Positions 48,370-60,064 of a stretch of 64,000 bases of DNA are shown piece after piece. Numbering within the stretch: the stretch's first letter is position 1; every line of letters begins with the position of its first letter. The notes below the pieces were generated by a model. It was given only the letters and a program-made list of their open reading frames with translations, was not told where the DNA came from and searched no databases. This DNA is from Nageia nagi (Eukaryota > Pinophyta), in NCBI GenBank assembly GCA_050084985.1, contig JBITNC010000001.1, positions 84,072,001 to 84,136,000 of the forward strand. The letters run 5' to 3'. The position numbers and the translations under genes are program-made.

Positions 48370-49170
48370 ACTACTTATCTATCTACTCATCTACTTCTAC
48401 CATGTAAACATTTCCTTCAAAACAAAACTTGAAACATCTATGCAAACTAGATGCTATCGCTTCCATGTCATTTATCAAAGGTCTTCCAAGAATGAAATTA
48501 AAAGAAGGTTTTCCATATATAATGTAGAATAGGTTATAAAGTACCTTATTTCCTACTTTTGTTGGAAGTGTAATGATTCCTACACATTTCTTTGGAACAC
48601 CATCAAACCCCTTAACTCTCATGGTAGTCTCTTCTCCTAGAGGTAATAAATATGGATCAAATTATGAAAGTGAGTGGTGGTAATATTTAAAGATACCCCA
48701 CCATATATTAATAATATCTTAACTATATTTCAAAAGGTATGTACTTCAATAAAAAATGGTGGATGTAACTAAGTCAAATCCTTGCTAGGCCTTTCACTAG
48801 GGTGAAAAGTGATAAAATCTCCTTTACTCCATATTTTTTGCCTTTTCCATAAAAGTAGTGATTGAGATGTTCTTATCTATTTGACTATTCTTCAAAATAT
48901 AATTCATCATTTCTCTATTAGTTTCTAAAATTTGAAGCAATTCAAACAAACTAACCTTGGCTTATGTATTCTTGAGTTGATCAATGAGATCAAAACTTCT
49001 TAAGTCTTTAGGAAGCTCCTTTTCACATGTGATAGGATCTATTGCTACTCTTGATCTTCCTCTTATAAGTGTTGCACACACTTCTTCATGAAAAATTACA
49101 TTGATATGTAGCTCTTTCCCTATATCTTTAACCTTGATATGATACACATAGAATCCATCCTCTATGATCC
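48370..49170 (-). pseudogene. Element D protease region
   Basis: The open stretch 48622-48383 begins RVKGFDGVPKKCVGIITLPT and contains FNFILGRPLINDMEAIASSL, the distal motif of Tat protease (LGRP-x-I...SS-x-H). Upstream, 49147-48962 is an open linker stretch (IKVKDIGKELHINVIFHEEV). The proximal catalytic Asp segment lies between and is not clear. Confidence 0.78.
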
Positions 49171-49179
49171 TTTATATTT

Positions 49180-50244
49180 TGTTTCTTAGGCCTCCACACG
49201 CATTAATGGTATGCCTCTTAGTTTGATGATATTCATAGTATCTATGGTCCTTTTACCATGTTGGCCTCTCATATGACTCATATTCCTCTCTCTTAGGTAA
49301 AGGTTGTAATAGTCCCTTTGCCAATAGATCTTTCAAGATAAACCTAGGAGGTATAGGAAACTTTATGAATTTCCTTTCTTTCTTTTCATCTACTTTTCCT
49401 ACTACATGAATGGATTTATGTTTCTTTGGTGATTATGGCTACTTAACCTTGGCCCTATACTTTTCATAATCTCGATACTTCACAAGCCATAATTTCATAA
49501 GGACTTTTTCTTTTTTCAATAGCTTATATGTCATATCAAAAAATGTTAGATGTGTATAATCAATGACATAAATATGTAAGGATAATATGATAACATCCTT
49601 AAAGATATTATTTACCTCTTTTTTGTGAGTTTAGTTTTGATTTGTTGCAATGTCTTCTTGAATCACATGATAAACTTTTCAAGATTTTCATTACTACCTT
49701 GCCTAATAGAATATAGATATGAAACTATGACTTCATGGTTGATGTTATGCTTATACTGTTCCAAAAATAAGTTGATCAATTATTGAAATGATGTAAGTGA
49801 CCTTTCAGGTAGAGAATAGAACCATTTATGAGCCTCTCCTTCCAAACTATGAGGAAAGAACTTCACCTATAATCTCAAATTAGCACTAATTTTGAGCTCA
49901 CACTCATATTTAAACCCTTACAAATGTCTTCTAGGATCTCCCTACCCACTGAACTTATAAAACTTGGGATCTTTATAATCTAATGGTGACATGAATAAAT
50001 GGATCTCATCACATAAAGGGCTACCAAACTTAATTGAATCATCTAGTTCAGCTGATCCTCTTTCTAGTTGGTTAATCTATCTTTGCATACTCTCACTAGT
50101 ATCCTAAATGTGATCATTGTTACTTCCATCATCATGGTTAGCTCCTTCATTGGATGATTTTGGTCCATCATGCTGAATATCTCCCAAGAGCTCATCAAGA
50201 TCTCTTCTTGAAAGATTTTGTAAGAATACTCTTAATTGATCCAT
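49180..50244 (-). pseudogene. Element D gag
   Basis: A - strand ATG at 50244 starts MDQLRVFLQNLSRRDLDELL. The same frame can be read for roughly 600 bases interrupted only by stops: DPKFYKFSG, stop, GDPRRHL, then KYECELKISANLRL, VKFFPHSLEGEAHKWFYSLP and LINLFLEQYKHNINHEVMVS. This is the retrotransposon gag domain. The zinc knuckle at about 49265-49200 reads YEYHQTKRHTINAC (first Cys replaced by Tyr). Most stops sit where the domain usually has Trp, Gln or Arg, so single transitions explain them. Confidence 0.85.
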
Positions 50245-50322
50245 GTGTAAAATAACTCACAAAATCGCTTATTAGTTCAAACTAAAACCCTAGGTTTTTA
50301 GCACAACTATGTATGTATTCAT

Positions 50323-50335
50323 GTTGGGTTCACCA
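50323..50335 (-). other. Element D primer-binding site
   Basis: TGGTGAACCCAAC on the - strand, three bases after the LTR end; identical to element C. Confidence 0.72.
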
Positions 50336-50338
50336 AAT

Positions 50339-51011
50339 TATTTACAAATAAAATATATTTGAGAATGTAAATAAATGAATACCTACAATCCCAAAGGAAT
50401 ATTTGTAAATTTTGAGCTAACAGATAGCAATTTATAATAAGAAAAGCTAATATAGGAGATAATGAATAATTGGAATCAAAATGACATCACCAAGCTAGAT
50501 TGACTTTGTATACTTACCTCATGGAATGTACCTAATATCAATGAACAAAACATAGTGATAAAGCCTCAACAACCAACAAAGTTTGTACCCAAATTTGTGG
50601 AGTAATATGATCCAAAGAGAGGGTCACAGGTAGTCTATTGCATGCTTAGAAGGAGCATCGATGGTTTATTTTATCTATAGAGGAGCACCAATGATCTTCA
50701 TTATATTTTAGTCCATTTCAAATTAACTTTGTACCTCCAAATGAACTCTTGATGAAATCATAAATACTATATATGGGATCATGTATCTCCTCAATGTGGA
50801 CTTACTATTAGATCCATATTTATATATATAATAATATGACCTACTCCTTAGGTCGACATGTACCTACATAAACAAGAATATAGTAAGTCAATGATATATA
50901 TTGACCATATATAGGATAACATTAATATTCTTGAACTAAGTGTGTATAAGTGTGGGCAAATATTTCCTAATGTATTAAATTAAATGCATAAATTAATTTT
51001 ATGTGATAACA
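50339..51011 (-). repeat. Element D 5' LTR (right)
   Basis: Matches 42803-43582; its left terminus reads TATTTACAAATAAAAT (TG decayed to TA) and its right terminus ATGTGATAACA. Confidence 0.9.
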
Positions 51012-51151
51012 ATATTTTTAGCAAAACATGATCACATTTTTTAGAACATAATCATATTTTTTAGAGGAATCATGTTTCATTAGCATTTTCCAATTTTAGT
51101 AGTCTTTGATCAACTTTCATCAATTGTCTTAGTTTCACTTAATATGATAGA

Positions 51152-51368
51152 TGTTAGTGATTCATAGTTATATAGTACACTATGTTTGATGTATCTTAGG
51201 ATAGGATTTCAAAGCTATTTTAGTATGAGTATTAGTTTGTGGATATGATTGTAATAATTGTTGAGATTATCCTTTTCAACCATTTGATTCTATTATAGGG
51301 TTTGTATAAAACTATAGTGATGTATGTATTTCATTTTTGATCTATGAAAGTAATTTATACTTCTTATC
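51152..51368 (+). repeat. Probable element E 5' LTR
   Basis: Starts TGTTAGTGATTCATAG, contains a TATA-like GTATAAAACTATAG at 51305 and ends just before the primer site. There is no second copy to confirm the ends. Confidence 0.55.
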
Positions 51369-51369
51369 T

Positions 51370-51382
51370 TAGTATCAAATCC
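51370..51382 (+). other. Element E primer-binding site, decayed
   Basis: TAGTATCAAATCC resembles TGGTATCAGAGCC with three changes, at the expected place before gag. Confidence 0.5.
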
Positions 51383-51450
51383 TTATGTGATCTATTAGTT
51401 TTTAGTGTGCTTGTTGTTACATTGTAGGAATTTATAAAATTCTTGCGAAT

Positions 51451-52230
51451 ATGTCATCCAAATTCTATTATGTTGAGAATGTAAAATTGGTTACAAGCAA
51501 CAACATTGTACCTATCCTAGAGTTCTATGGAGAGGATTATTAGTATTGTTATATAAAAATTAATATAAAACTCATAACAAAAGTATTATTGGATATAGTA
51601 GAAGAAGGTTACAATGAGTCAACTTACTACAACACTCTCTTACCAAATGATAAGAATGCAAAAAAAGAGGCTAACAAAATAATAGTTTTTCTCTATACTA
51701 TCTTAAAGCTAGCTTGGAGAAAAGTATCTTTCCAAGAATCTATTCATGCATGTCAACTCAATATGCATGGAAATATTTGAAGAATATTTATTAAGGGAGT
51801 ACTCAAGTTAGTAATTTAGGCTTGAGACCTTGAAGAGAGATTTTGAAAATATCAGTATCCAAAGAGAATGTGGGAGACTACAATATGGGAGTTAAGGCTT
51901 GTATTGAAATGATCAAAAATATAGAATAAGTAAAGAGTGAATTCATGGTGAAGAAAGTATTGAGAATACTTATTCTCAAGTGGAACCATGTTGCTATCAC
52001 AATAGAAGATTCAAAGGATATATCTATTCTTGATTATGATTATCTCATTGGTTCTTTGATGTCCTATGGAGAAAGGATCAAATAATCCATATTGTAAAAT
52101 GTTGAAGCTATTGAAGATAAATAATTTGCATCAAAGAGGATGATTCTACCTCCAACATACAAGGAAGAGGCTAAGGGAGAGGCCAAACATCATGAAGAGG
52201 AAGCATTAGAATAAGTAGAGGAGTGTCTCA
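51451..52230 (+). pseudogene. Element E gag remnant
   Basis: An ATG at 51451 begins MSSKFYYVENVKLVTSNNIV, then ILEFYGEDY, stop, YCYIKIN, typical of copia gag (F-x-G-x-NY-x-x-W). The open stretch 51589-51780 reads DIVEEGYNESTYYNTLLPND and AWRKVSFQESIHA. Further pieces near 51960-52070 give LILKWNHVAITIEDSKDISI and LIGSLMSYGERI, the later part of the UBN2-type gag domain. The zinc knuckle is missing, apparently displaced by the solo LTR at 52285. Confidence 0.78.
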
Positions 52231-52284
52231 ACTTATTTTTGTTCTATTGAAAGAATGATCATAATCTAAATGAAACTTGGATTA

Positions 52285-52848
52285 TGTTGGAATATTTGTA
52301 ATGTTCACTTGGGTATATCTAGTTATTATTATTTAAAATAAGAACATATGTATCTTGTAGATACCTATGCTTAAAAAGAAACATGATCCCACTTATGTAA
52401 TAAAATAAACTAATGTGTAATTATATTGGCTAGGCATTGATCAGTAATCAAAGTGGGCTCTCCCATATATAAATATAGATATTTGGCTATAGTATTGTAA
52501 TGAGAAGTGAAATGTAAGTGAAGTGCATATGATTGCTCACATAGCATTGAGATAGAGGTTTGACAGCTTGTATCATAGTGATAATTGTACTAGCATAGAG
52601 TAGAGATAATTTGAGTAAGTCTAGAGTAAGAAAATATTTCCATTGAAGAGAGTTATTAGTTTCTACAATATTCACTGCTAGAGAGTAATATATCATCTTG
52701 TTATAGTGGATGTACACTTATAACTATGAAGAATCACTTAATATATCTATCTACATATTTATGCTATTATTTTTGAGGATATTAATAGTAGTTGAGTACC
52801 TTAGTGTCCATTTACAAAACATTTTTTGGGTATTTTGTATTTACTACA
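52285..52848 (+). repeat. Solo-LTR-like insertion in element E
   Basis: A non-coding block starting TGTTGGAATATTTGTAATG and ending TATTTACTACA, with a TATA-like TATATAAATATAG at 52466, separates the gag and protease of element E. It has LTR form. Flanking bases (GATTA, ATAGT) do not form a clear duplication. Confidence 0.5.
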
Positions 52849-52879
52849 ATAGTGCCTTTAATTATCTTGTTTTAAAGAT

Positions 52880-53232
52880 CTATTAGATTATTGATATTGG
52901 TGCCTCCAACCACATGACTAGCAAGGGGGAGATGTTTTCTCTAATAGATAACCTTTTAAAGTCTAAAATAAAAAATACATATGATAATGCATTGAAATTG
53001 GAATACATGAGACATGGAGGTCAACATAAATGAAATCACCAAGAAGGTAAATAGCATTTGTTACACTCCAAATCTCAACCATAATTTGCTAAGTGTAGGC
53101 CACATAATGGAAAGGAATTTTAAACATATTTTTAAAGATATAAAATATGTAATATATGATAAAAATAATTATCTTATGCTAGTAACCATATTCCCAATAT
53201 CCAACAATAGATTTTTTATGCTAAAATTTTGA
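52880..53232 (+). pseudogene. Element E protease remnant
   Basis: LLDIDIGASNHMTSKGEMFS-like residues near 52890 (read with a frame change) are the copia active site (D-x-GAS-x-HM). The open stretch 53014-53232 reads EVNINEITKKVNSICYTPNL and NHNLLSVGHIMERNF, the distal protease part. Confidence 0.8.
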
Positions 53233-53259
53233 GATGAATGCACCCAACTAGAAAATATT

Positions 53260-54130
53260 ATAATTGAAAGAAAGAGTTGGATCTAGTATTTTAGATATGG
53301 ACATTTCAAATTACCAAGTTTGATATTATTTACATCTCAAAAAATGGTCCATGTGCTACCCAATATTGAAGATGACAAGAGTGTGTGACAAGGTTGTATT
53401 TTGTGAAAGCACTCAAGAATGAAATTTCCAAAAGGCCAAGCATGGAGATCTTACTATCCCCTCCAATTGGTGCATTCCAATATATGTGTTCCAATTAAAA
53501 CAAAGTTTTTGGGTAATAAAACATACTTTTTCACTTTCATCGATGATTTATCAAGGATTTATAAATGATTTTTCGAGGATGTATTGAATTTATTTTCTAA
53601 AATCTAAAGATGAGGAATTTAATTATTTTAAGGATTTTATAAATCATGTTGAAAATAAAATTGAATGCTACATGAAATATTTAAGGAGTAATAGAGGAGG
53701 ATAATTTTGTTCCACTAAATTCTTCAAATTTTGTAAACATTATTGAACAAAAAAGGAAACTCACAATTGCCTATACTCCACAATGAAATTATGTGAAAGA
53801 GAGAAATAATAGAACTGAATAGGAGTCTAACATCAAACTTTGAAAGTATCACACCTTTTGAGGCATGGTATGGTAAAAAGCTAAATGTAAAATATTTCAG
53901 AATGTTTGGATATCTTGCTTTTGCTCAAATATTGGTCAAAATAGGAGGAAAATTTTTCCTAAAAGTGAATCTTGCATTTTACTTGTATGTTATGAGCAAA
54001 CAAAAGCATATATGATCTATAATCTAAAAATACATAAGGTAGTGTTGTTGAGAGATGTACAATTTGATGAAGGGAGATATTGGGATCATTAAAGACTTTA
54101 TGTTGATGATGCATGAAATGAAGATTACTC
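53260..54130 (+). pseudogene. Element E integrase remnant
   Basis: The pre-integrase zinc region near 53290-53410 is broken. NKTYFFTFIDDLSR near 53516 is the integrase core start; TPQ-like and FEAWYGKKLNVKYFRMFGYL near 53855 mark its end. Residues near 54030-54060 encode VVLLRDVQFDE-like sequence, the usual link to RT. Many frame changes occur. Confidence 0.75.
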
Positions 54131-54170
54131 CTCTAATCTAAATCTCACTAATCATACCAGTAAGCAAAGT

Positions 54171-54864
54171 TGTTAACAACTAAAAAAAATTCAATTCAAT
54201 TGAAATCCCATTTTAACTATTTAAAATAATTTATTTACTCAATTAAATAAAGTCTTTTATCATTGTGTACACTTATCTATCATTATATTTTATGATAACA
54301 TGTCATTCTAAATCACCATAAGCCTAAGGAGGAGCCTTTACACTAGAATTGCTATCTATAAAGGTGGAAGGGTTGGACATGATAAATCATGATATGATCC
54401 TAAATCCTTGATAGGTGGTAATATATTTGCATCATTATTGATTGGTATTCTCAACGTCACCTATCATATCTAGATTTTGTTATACATTGAGTTTTACATT
54501 CCTATAATCTTTTCAATCCATTTGCATGTAATATTCCTAACATGGAGGGTATGACTATAACATCAAGTGAAAGGGATAGGTGAACTAGAATAATAGCCTA
54601 TAAATATCACTAGGATCTTAACACTATCACTAGGTATAGGTTAGATTGAGGGCTCCATATTTTATGGAAGCTCATAATTTGCCCCCTCTTGGAAAAATAT
54701 CACCTCCATTCATCGTGATAGGTAAAGCATATGTTTGTATCTTTCATTAATCTATTTTGATAGGTTAACTTCAATTGGATCATTGTCATCATTCATGTCA
54801 TTATTGCTACTACAATTTTGTGATTAATTACTTAAATCTAATAATTATTATTTCAATTATAACA
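54171..54864 (+). repeat. Solo LTR of element C family
   Basis: Begins TGTTAACAACTAAAA and ends ATTATAACA, matching in reverse complement the LTRs of element C, e.g. AAGGTGGAAGGGTTGGACATG and CCTTGATAGGTGGTAATA. No internal sequence accompanies it. Flanks AAAGT and AAATC could be a decayed 5-bp duplication. It inserted in the opposite orientation to element C. Confidence 0.85.
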
Positions 54865-54869
54865 AAATC

Positions 54870-55470
54870 ACTTACATACAAAGCCCAAAAAGGAGTTATT
54901 CTACATACTTATCTCCAATTCCTATGATAATCCTAAAATATAAATACTATATAAGTGTTACAAATAAATAAATAAGAATACTCCAATGCCATATAGCTTA
55001 TATAATGTTGGATATAAATTTCCAAAGAATATTTATAAAGATCCAAGCAAGTCAAATCAATAAAGTTATGAAAAGACTTGAAAACATAGAGATGTATGTA
55101 CATGAAGATAACAATGATGCCAAAGTTTATGTTGTTAACTATTCTTTTAGCAAGAGAAGTCCTTCTATGCTAAGCCCATAAAATAATTTCTTCCACAAAG
55201 AGTTCTCCTATAAGTTTCTTTCCAATCCCTTATATGACAAGACCAATGGATGAAAATTCTCTAAGTGTTACATAAAAAGGTAGAAGAACATTCCAATAGC
55301 ATCCAACCTATCAAATGTTGGATATAAATTTTCAAATAATATTTATAAATATCTAAGCAAGTGAGGTTAATTAATTTATGAAAATTATTGAAAACTTGAA
55401 TATGTATGGAGATGAAGATAATAATGAGCCTAAAGGTGATGTTACTAACTAAGCTTTGATTTCTAGTATT
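54870..55470. repeat. 310-bp tandem duplication in element E
   Basis: ATGTTGGATATAAATTT occurs at 55004 and 55314; GAATACTCCAATGCC (54976) pairs with GAACATTCCAATAGC (55286). The offset is 310 bp throughout. It covers the spacer between integrase and RT. Confidence 0.85.
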
Positions 55471-56430
55471 GATATTGATCCATCTAACTATGATTAAGAA
55501 AATATTAATGATTTGTTAGTGAAAACCATCCAAGGAGAGATCTCTTCCATTAAGAAATATGATACTTGGGAGCTAGTGGATCTTATAAAAGGTAAAAAAT
55601 ATTTTGGATCTAAATGTGTCTACAAGACCAAGTATAATACTTATGGGAATGTTGATAGGCATAAAGTAATACTTGTTGCAAAAGGTTTCACCCAAAGGTA
55701 TGGTATTTACTCTAAGAAAACCTTCTCTTTGATGGAAATATAAGAAAACAATATATTATTTCTTTCCTTATATTCCTAAAAGGGTTGGAAAATACATCAT
55801 ATGTAGGTAAAAAGTGTGTTTCTAAATGGATATTTGGATGAAGAGTATTTATTAAAGAATCCCAAGGATTTAACATAAAGGAACATCTTATGTATAGGTT
55901 GAACAAAGCCTTGTATGGCCCCAAGAAAGATCCAAGAGCTTGGTATGCAAAGATTGATAGGTGTTTCCATTAATATGATTTCACAAAGAGGAAGAGTGAT
56001 CCCACTCTCTACATATTGAAGAAATATAAAGAAATAATTCTTGCTTATTTTTATGTGGATGATCTAAATTGCATAGGTAGTTATATAAAGATGAATGATG
56101 ATTTCAATACCTCTATGATGTAAGAATTATAAATAAAATATCTATGACTAATTAACTATTTCCTTATAATAGAAGTGTGTCAAAGTGATGATTAGATATT
56201 TATTTTACAATCCAAATATGCTAAATATATGTTAAAAAATTTTGGTATGGATGATTACAAATCACTTCCAACACTAATAGCTAATGGTCAACTATTTTAT
56301 GATAATGATAAAATACAAAAATTTTATCAAACCATATATAGAAGCTTGGTTCGAAGCTTGATGTTTCTCACCAGTAATAGATTTGATCTTTCCCATTCTA
56401 TCTTACTTATGTCAAGCTATATGAGTGATC
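55470..56430 (+). pseudogene. Element E reverse transcriptase
   Basis: The open stretch 55513-55743 reads SSIKKYDTWELVDLIKGKKY and DRHKVILVAKGFTQRYGIYS, the copia RT entry region. AWYAKIDRCF-like residues near 55938 and YFYVDDLNCIGS near 56046 follow, with the catalytic YVDD intact. The stretch 56229-56447 contains YRSLVRSLMFLTSNRFDLSH. Several frame changes and stops separate these parts. Confidence 0.82.
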
Positions 56431-56690
56431 CTTTTGGTATCTACTAATAAAATCATGATGAAAAATATTTTTATTTCTTTAGTAACTATAATTTGGAAGG
56501 CAATATAGATGATAGGAAGTCCACATTAGGCCATTGCTTCACCCTTGATTTAGAACTCATTACATGGAATTCAAGGGAATAAACTATTCTTGCAATTTCT
56601 TCCATAGAGGTAGAATACATCACATTCAAAAGTGCTAATGTTGAAGCATTGTGTCTAATAAAATTTATCAAAGAACGTAATTAGAAACAA
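56430..56690 (+). pseudogene. Element E RNase H, truncated
   Basis: NIDDRKSTLGHCFTLDLELI near 56504 and VEYITFKSANVEALCLIKFI near 56610 match copia RNase H (DDRKSTSGY...EAEY). Homology stops near 56690 before the domain end. Confidence 0.78.
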
Positions 56691-56709
56691 TGTGTTCCAA
56701 TAAAAAAAT

Positions 56710-56960
56710 CCATCAAATCTTGAAAAATTAGGCTCAAAATCTAGGATTTTATGGAAAAGCAAAATTCCACAAAAATTTGTTAAACTCAAAATCTCTTGAT
56801 AATGCATACAAATAAACCCAATCTAATGTTCTAAAAATTGCCAAAGTTTTAGAGAATAAACATGCATAAATTCATCAAAAACTAGGTTCAAAATCTAAGG
56901 TTTTGACAAAAAACAAAATTCTACTAAATAAAACACCTTCAAATTTTCAACAATTTTAAA
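56710..56960. repeat. ~155-bp spaced direct repeat
   Basis: AAATTAGGCTCAAAATCTAGG near 56725 recurs as AAACTAGGTTCAAAATCTAAGG near 56880, each followed by ATTTT or GTTTT and a CAAAATTC(C/T)AC phrase. Confidence 0.65.
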
Positions 56961-57359
56961 GCAATAAGGTTTTATAATTTTGTATAAAATTGGGAAAAAT
57001 AAAAATTAAATAAAACCTATAGCTTCTTATTAAAAATTGCACATAAAATATGTTTCCCTAAAAATGAAAAATCAAGTTTTGTTTTCATTTTTTTTCTAAT
57101 TTTGGTGGTTCAAAATGCAAATTTATGAACACTAATTTAGAAATTGAAAAATACAAAAGGGGTGGGCATCAATATGTTGAATTTGTTTAGTGAACCCTTG
57201 AATGAATTAAATATAAAATATACAAGATATTCATATTTAATGAATAACAATAATAATATGAAGTATAATAAAATGGAAATGAATAAAGAAATACTTAGAC
57301 CATTGGATCAAGATAACACTAATGAGAAGGTGATCAAGATATAAGTACATATATATTAA

Positions 57360-60064
57360 CATTATCTAATATGATGAATATTATATGTGGATAGGATCTT
57401 GTTGAGGATAATGATCTTGATATCCGAGTCCTCACATGGAAAAGCATAATGGAACACTAGCATAGATGCCTAAGGGAGCATGAATGTGGAGTCTAAAAAA
57501 GTATAATTGGTGTGTAAGATAACACAAACATTAAGTATATCAAGAGTAACAAACAACTTATGTCATAACAAGATAATTATGAAATATAGAATAATAGATA
57601 TCTCATATCATAAGAAAATCTCAATATCAATAGGAAACATTGAGAAATACCTAATAATTTAGGTACAAAATATCAAGATAAAATTCCACATAGAAGTGAC
57701 CTCTGATGCTAGGGTACCTTACACAAATATAGATAAATTTCTATGAGAAGTATCTTAACTGGGCTAACATAACACACATAATATAAGATGATATTAATAT
57801 AATAAAATACTTAATAAGGACATGAAAGGTGAACCAAATTAAGTCTCAACATATATTATATTTTTACTAAAAAAATATTTCACCTTTTTGTCTTACTTTA
57901 ATACAAGACCTATAAATTATTTGATAAGATGCATAATGTAAATACCTAAACATTATTCATTCACTTAACTTAGGTGATTCATGATGATTTGATCCATCTT
58001 GTAGTTTATCATGATCCTATAATTCCATCATCCTAGTTTGATAGTGTTTACATGATTGATTTTGGTAAATTAGGCCCTTTTATCACGTAGCCAACCCTAG
58101 CCCTCACTAGCCTATGAGTTAGGGGATCAATTAACTAGTTAGGGTTTAAACTCTAGTTGACCCATTAAATGGTCACTAAAAAAATAAAAAAAGGTCATTT
58201 CAAATTTATTTCCCTCTAATCCAATAATCACGAATGCATATCTCATGAGCTATTGTATGCCTAGCCCTCCCTTGACTATGTATATAAACTTTTGTAGCTT
58301 GGTACCTTCCATGTGAGCTCAACCCATCATTTTCAAGGAAAAGAGATGATTTTTATCCCCATATTATAAATGAATCTTGGGTAAACTCATATTATTTGGA
58401 ATTTTTTGTAGAATAATATTGTTTCAAGAGATTTTATAGTATTTAGAGATCACTCAAGAGCATCAAATCATATCCTTTTGGTCATTTCGCTAACTCACTT
58501 GTGTATGGTTGCATTTTAGTGTTTCTAGGCTAATCTCTTGTAGACTTAGGCTATAATAGTTTAGTTTGTTGGTTTATGACTTAAATTGAATATATTTCAT
58601 AAAATCATGAACTATCAAAGATATCTAGCTAGTTCTATGTTCAATATAGTAAAGTACATATAGAAATATCAAGAGTGTAAGGTATACATGTTATATCTTT
58701 AACCTTAAAAAATTGCATTATATGAAATGATTACATATGATACTTTTAGGTAATTTTAATTATGATTTATGTAATAAATTTGTATCCTAATACATATAAA
58801 ATTGTATGTTTAAATCTTACAAAAGAATTATCTAATGCAAGTTCAAATTAAATTTAAGTATAAAAATAACTTAGTTAAAGTCAAAATATTTAACTACAAA
58901 TTTATTAGCTTGCATTGTAGGCATTGGCCTATTTTTGAGTGCCTTGTTGACTCAAGGCTTACAGGTTTACATGTAAACTAGTCATATTTCTCTTGGTTCT
59001 AAGGTCTTCTATATCTAGATCTTAGAAACCTCCATTAATATTTATTTTGTAGGTCATTTGGTATTTTGGCTACTTCACAAAAAGGAAAAATCTCTAAACC
59101 ATATACTCATTTTGTTGTGTTTTCATTATCTTATCATATGCAAGAAATAATTTAGATATTGCAAAGTGGGTATCTAAAGGCCCTTATATTTCTACAATTA
59201 TTTATGTTCTAGCTAAAGGTTTGGGGTGTCTTTGGGAGCTTACAAAAGTGGTGATCATGATGTGACCTTCCTTGGTCCAAGAATTTCAACCATAGAGAAG
59301 TTTTCTATCTCTTTTTCCTTATTTTTAGGTGTTATGGTTGATCCTTTCATGCCTTATACTAGGATTTATGTCATTTGTACATCCTAGGGTTGTTATTTTA
59401 TTTATTTCCATCTTGCTTTGCTAGTGAAAAGAAAAGAATTATTGAAAAAAAAGGAAAAGTCTATTTTATTTCTTACATAAGCAAAATTGAAATCATATAT
59501 GGGAGGGAATATTTCCTTTTTATTTTTTTTAATAAAAAGTAAATCTTGAGAATATTAGTTTCATTTGCACACATATTTGTACATTATATTTGGTTTATCA
59601 CACTTGAATTAATCTCACATGAGCCTAGGTTTGAGCTAGGGTATGTGAATTTCATCACCAACGTTTAGTCCTAATCTAGAGGTCATGACTAGAGTTGAAA
59701 ACCTAAGTTGAGCCATTAAATTTTCCACACCCTTAGATATTGAGCCTTACCCAAAAATTCTTGACTAGGTTAATTCATTGGAAATTTTAAAACAAGTCAA
59801 AGAATTATAAAATCAATCTCATTAATAAGATAATTTTCCTAATTGGACAAGAAGAACTAGATAAGATAACCACTATTTCTATATTTCATGTAGTATTTCT
59901 TTCTTGAAAATATCATCTTAGGGTTATGTATTTTAGCCTTACATCCATTAAATCAAGATCATAAAGAAACACTTAGGCTTGTTGTTTATTTTATTTATCT
60001 TTCTTAGTACCATTAGGGATATTTGCTTTATACAATATTATTTATTTGAGTTTGTGGTCTTAAA
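57360..60064 (+). other. Possible LTR and leader of element F
   Basis: No gene is visible. TATATAAAC at 58281 with CTTGGTACCTTCC downstream resembles an LTR promoter. No LTR partner exists in the window, so ends cannot be set. The stretch 57360-58000 shows nothing recognisable. Confidence 0.3.

Larger units (their letters stand above)
42803..51011 (-). mobile_element. Element D: Ty3/gypsy Tat-type retrotransposon
   Basis: LTRs at 42803-43582 and 50339-51011 are flanked by an exact ATATT duplication (42798-42802 and 51012-51016). On the - strand the order is primer site, gag, zinc knuckle, protease, RT with RNase H, second RNase H, integrase, polypurine tract, 3' LTR. The dual RNase H marks the Tat lineage. 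All expected parts are present and mostly in long readable stretches broken by stops, so this is the most complete Tat copy here, but it is not functional. Confidence 0.93.
51152..56690 (+). mobile_element. Element E: Ty1/copia retrotransposon, 3' truncated
   Basis: A short 5' LTR and decayed primer site are followed by copia gag, protease, integrase, RT and part of RNase H on the + strand. Two solo LTRs interrupt it (52285-52848 and 54171-54864), and a 310-bp duplication lies between integrase and RT. The sequence loses homology inside RNase H near 56690 and no 3' LTR like 51152-51368 is seen downstream, so the 3' end is missing. Confidence 0.8.
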
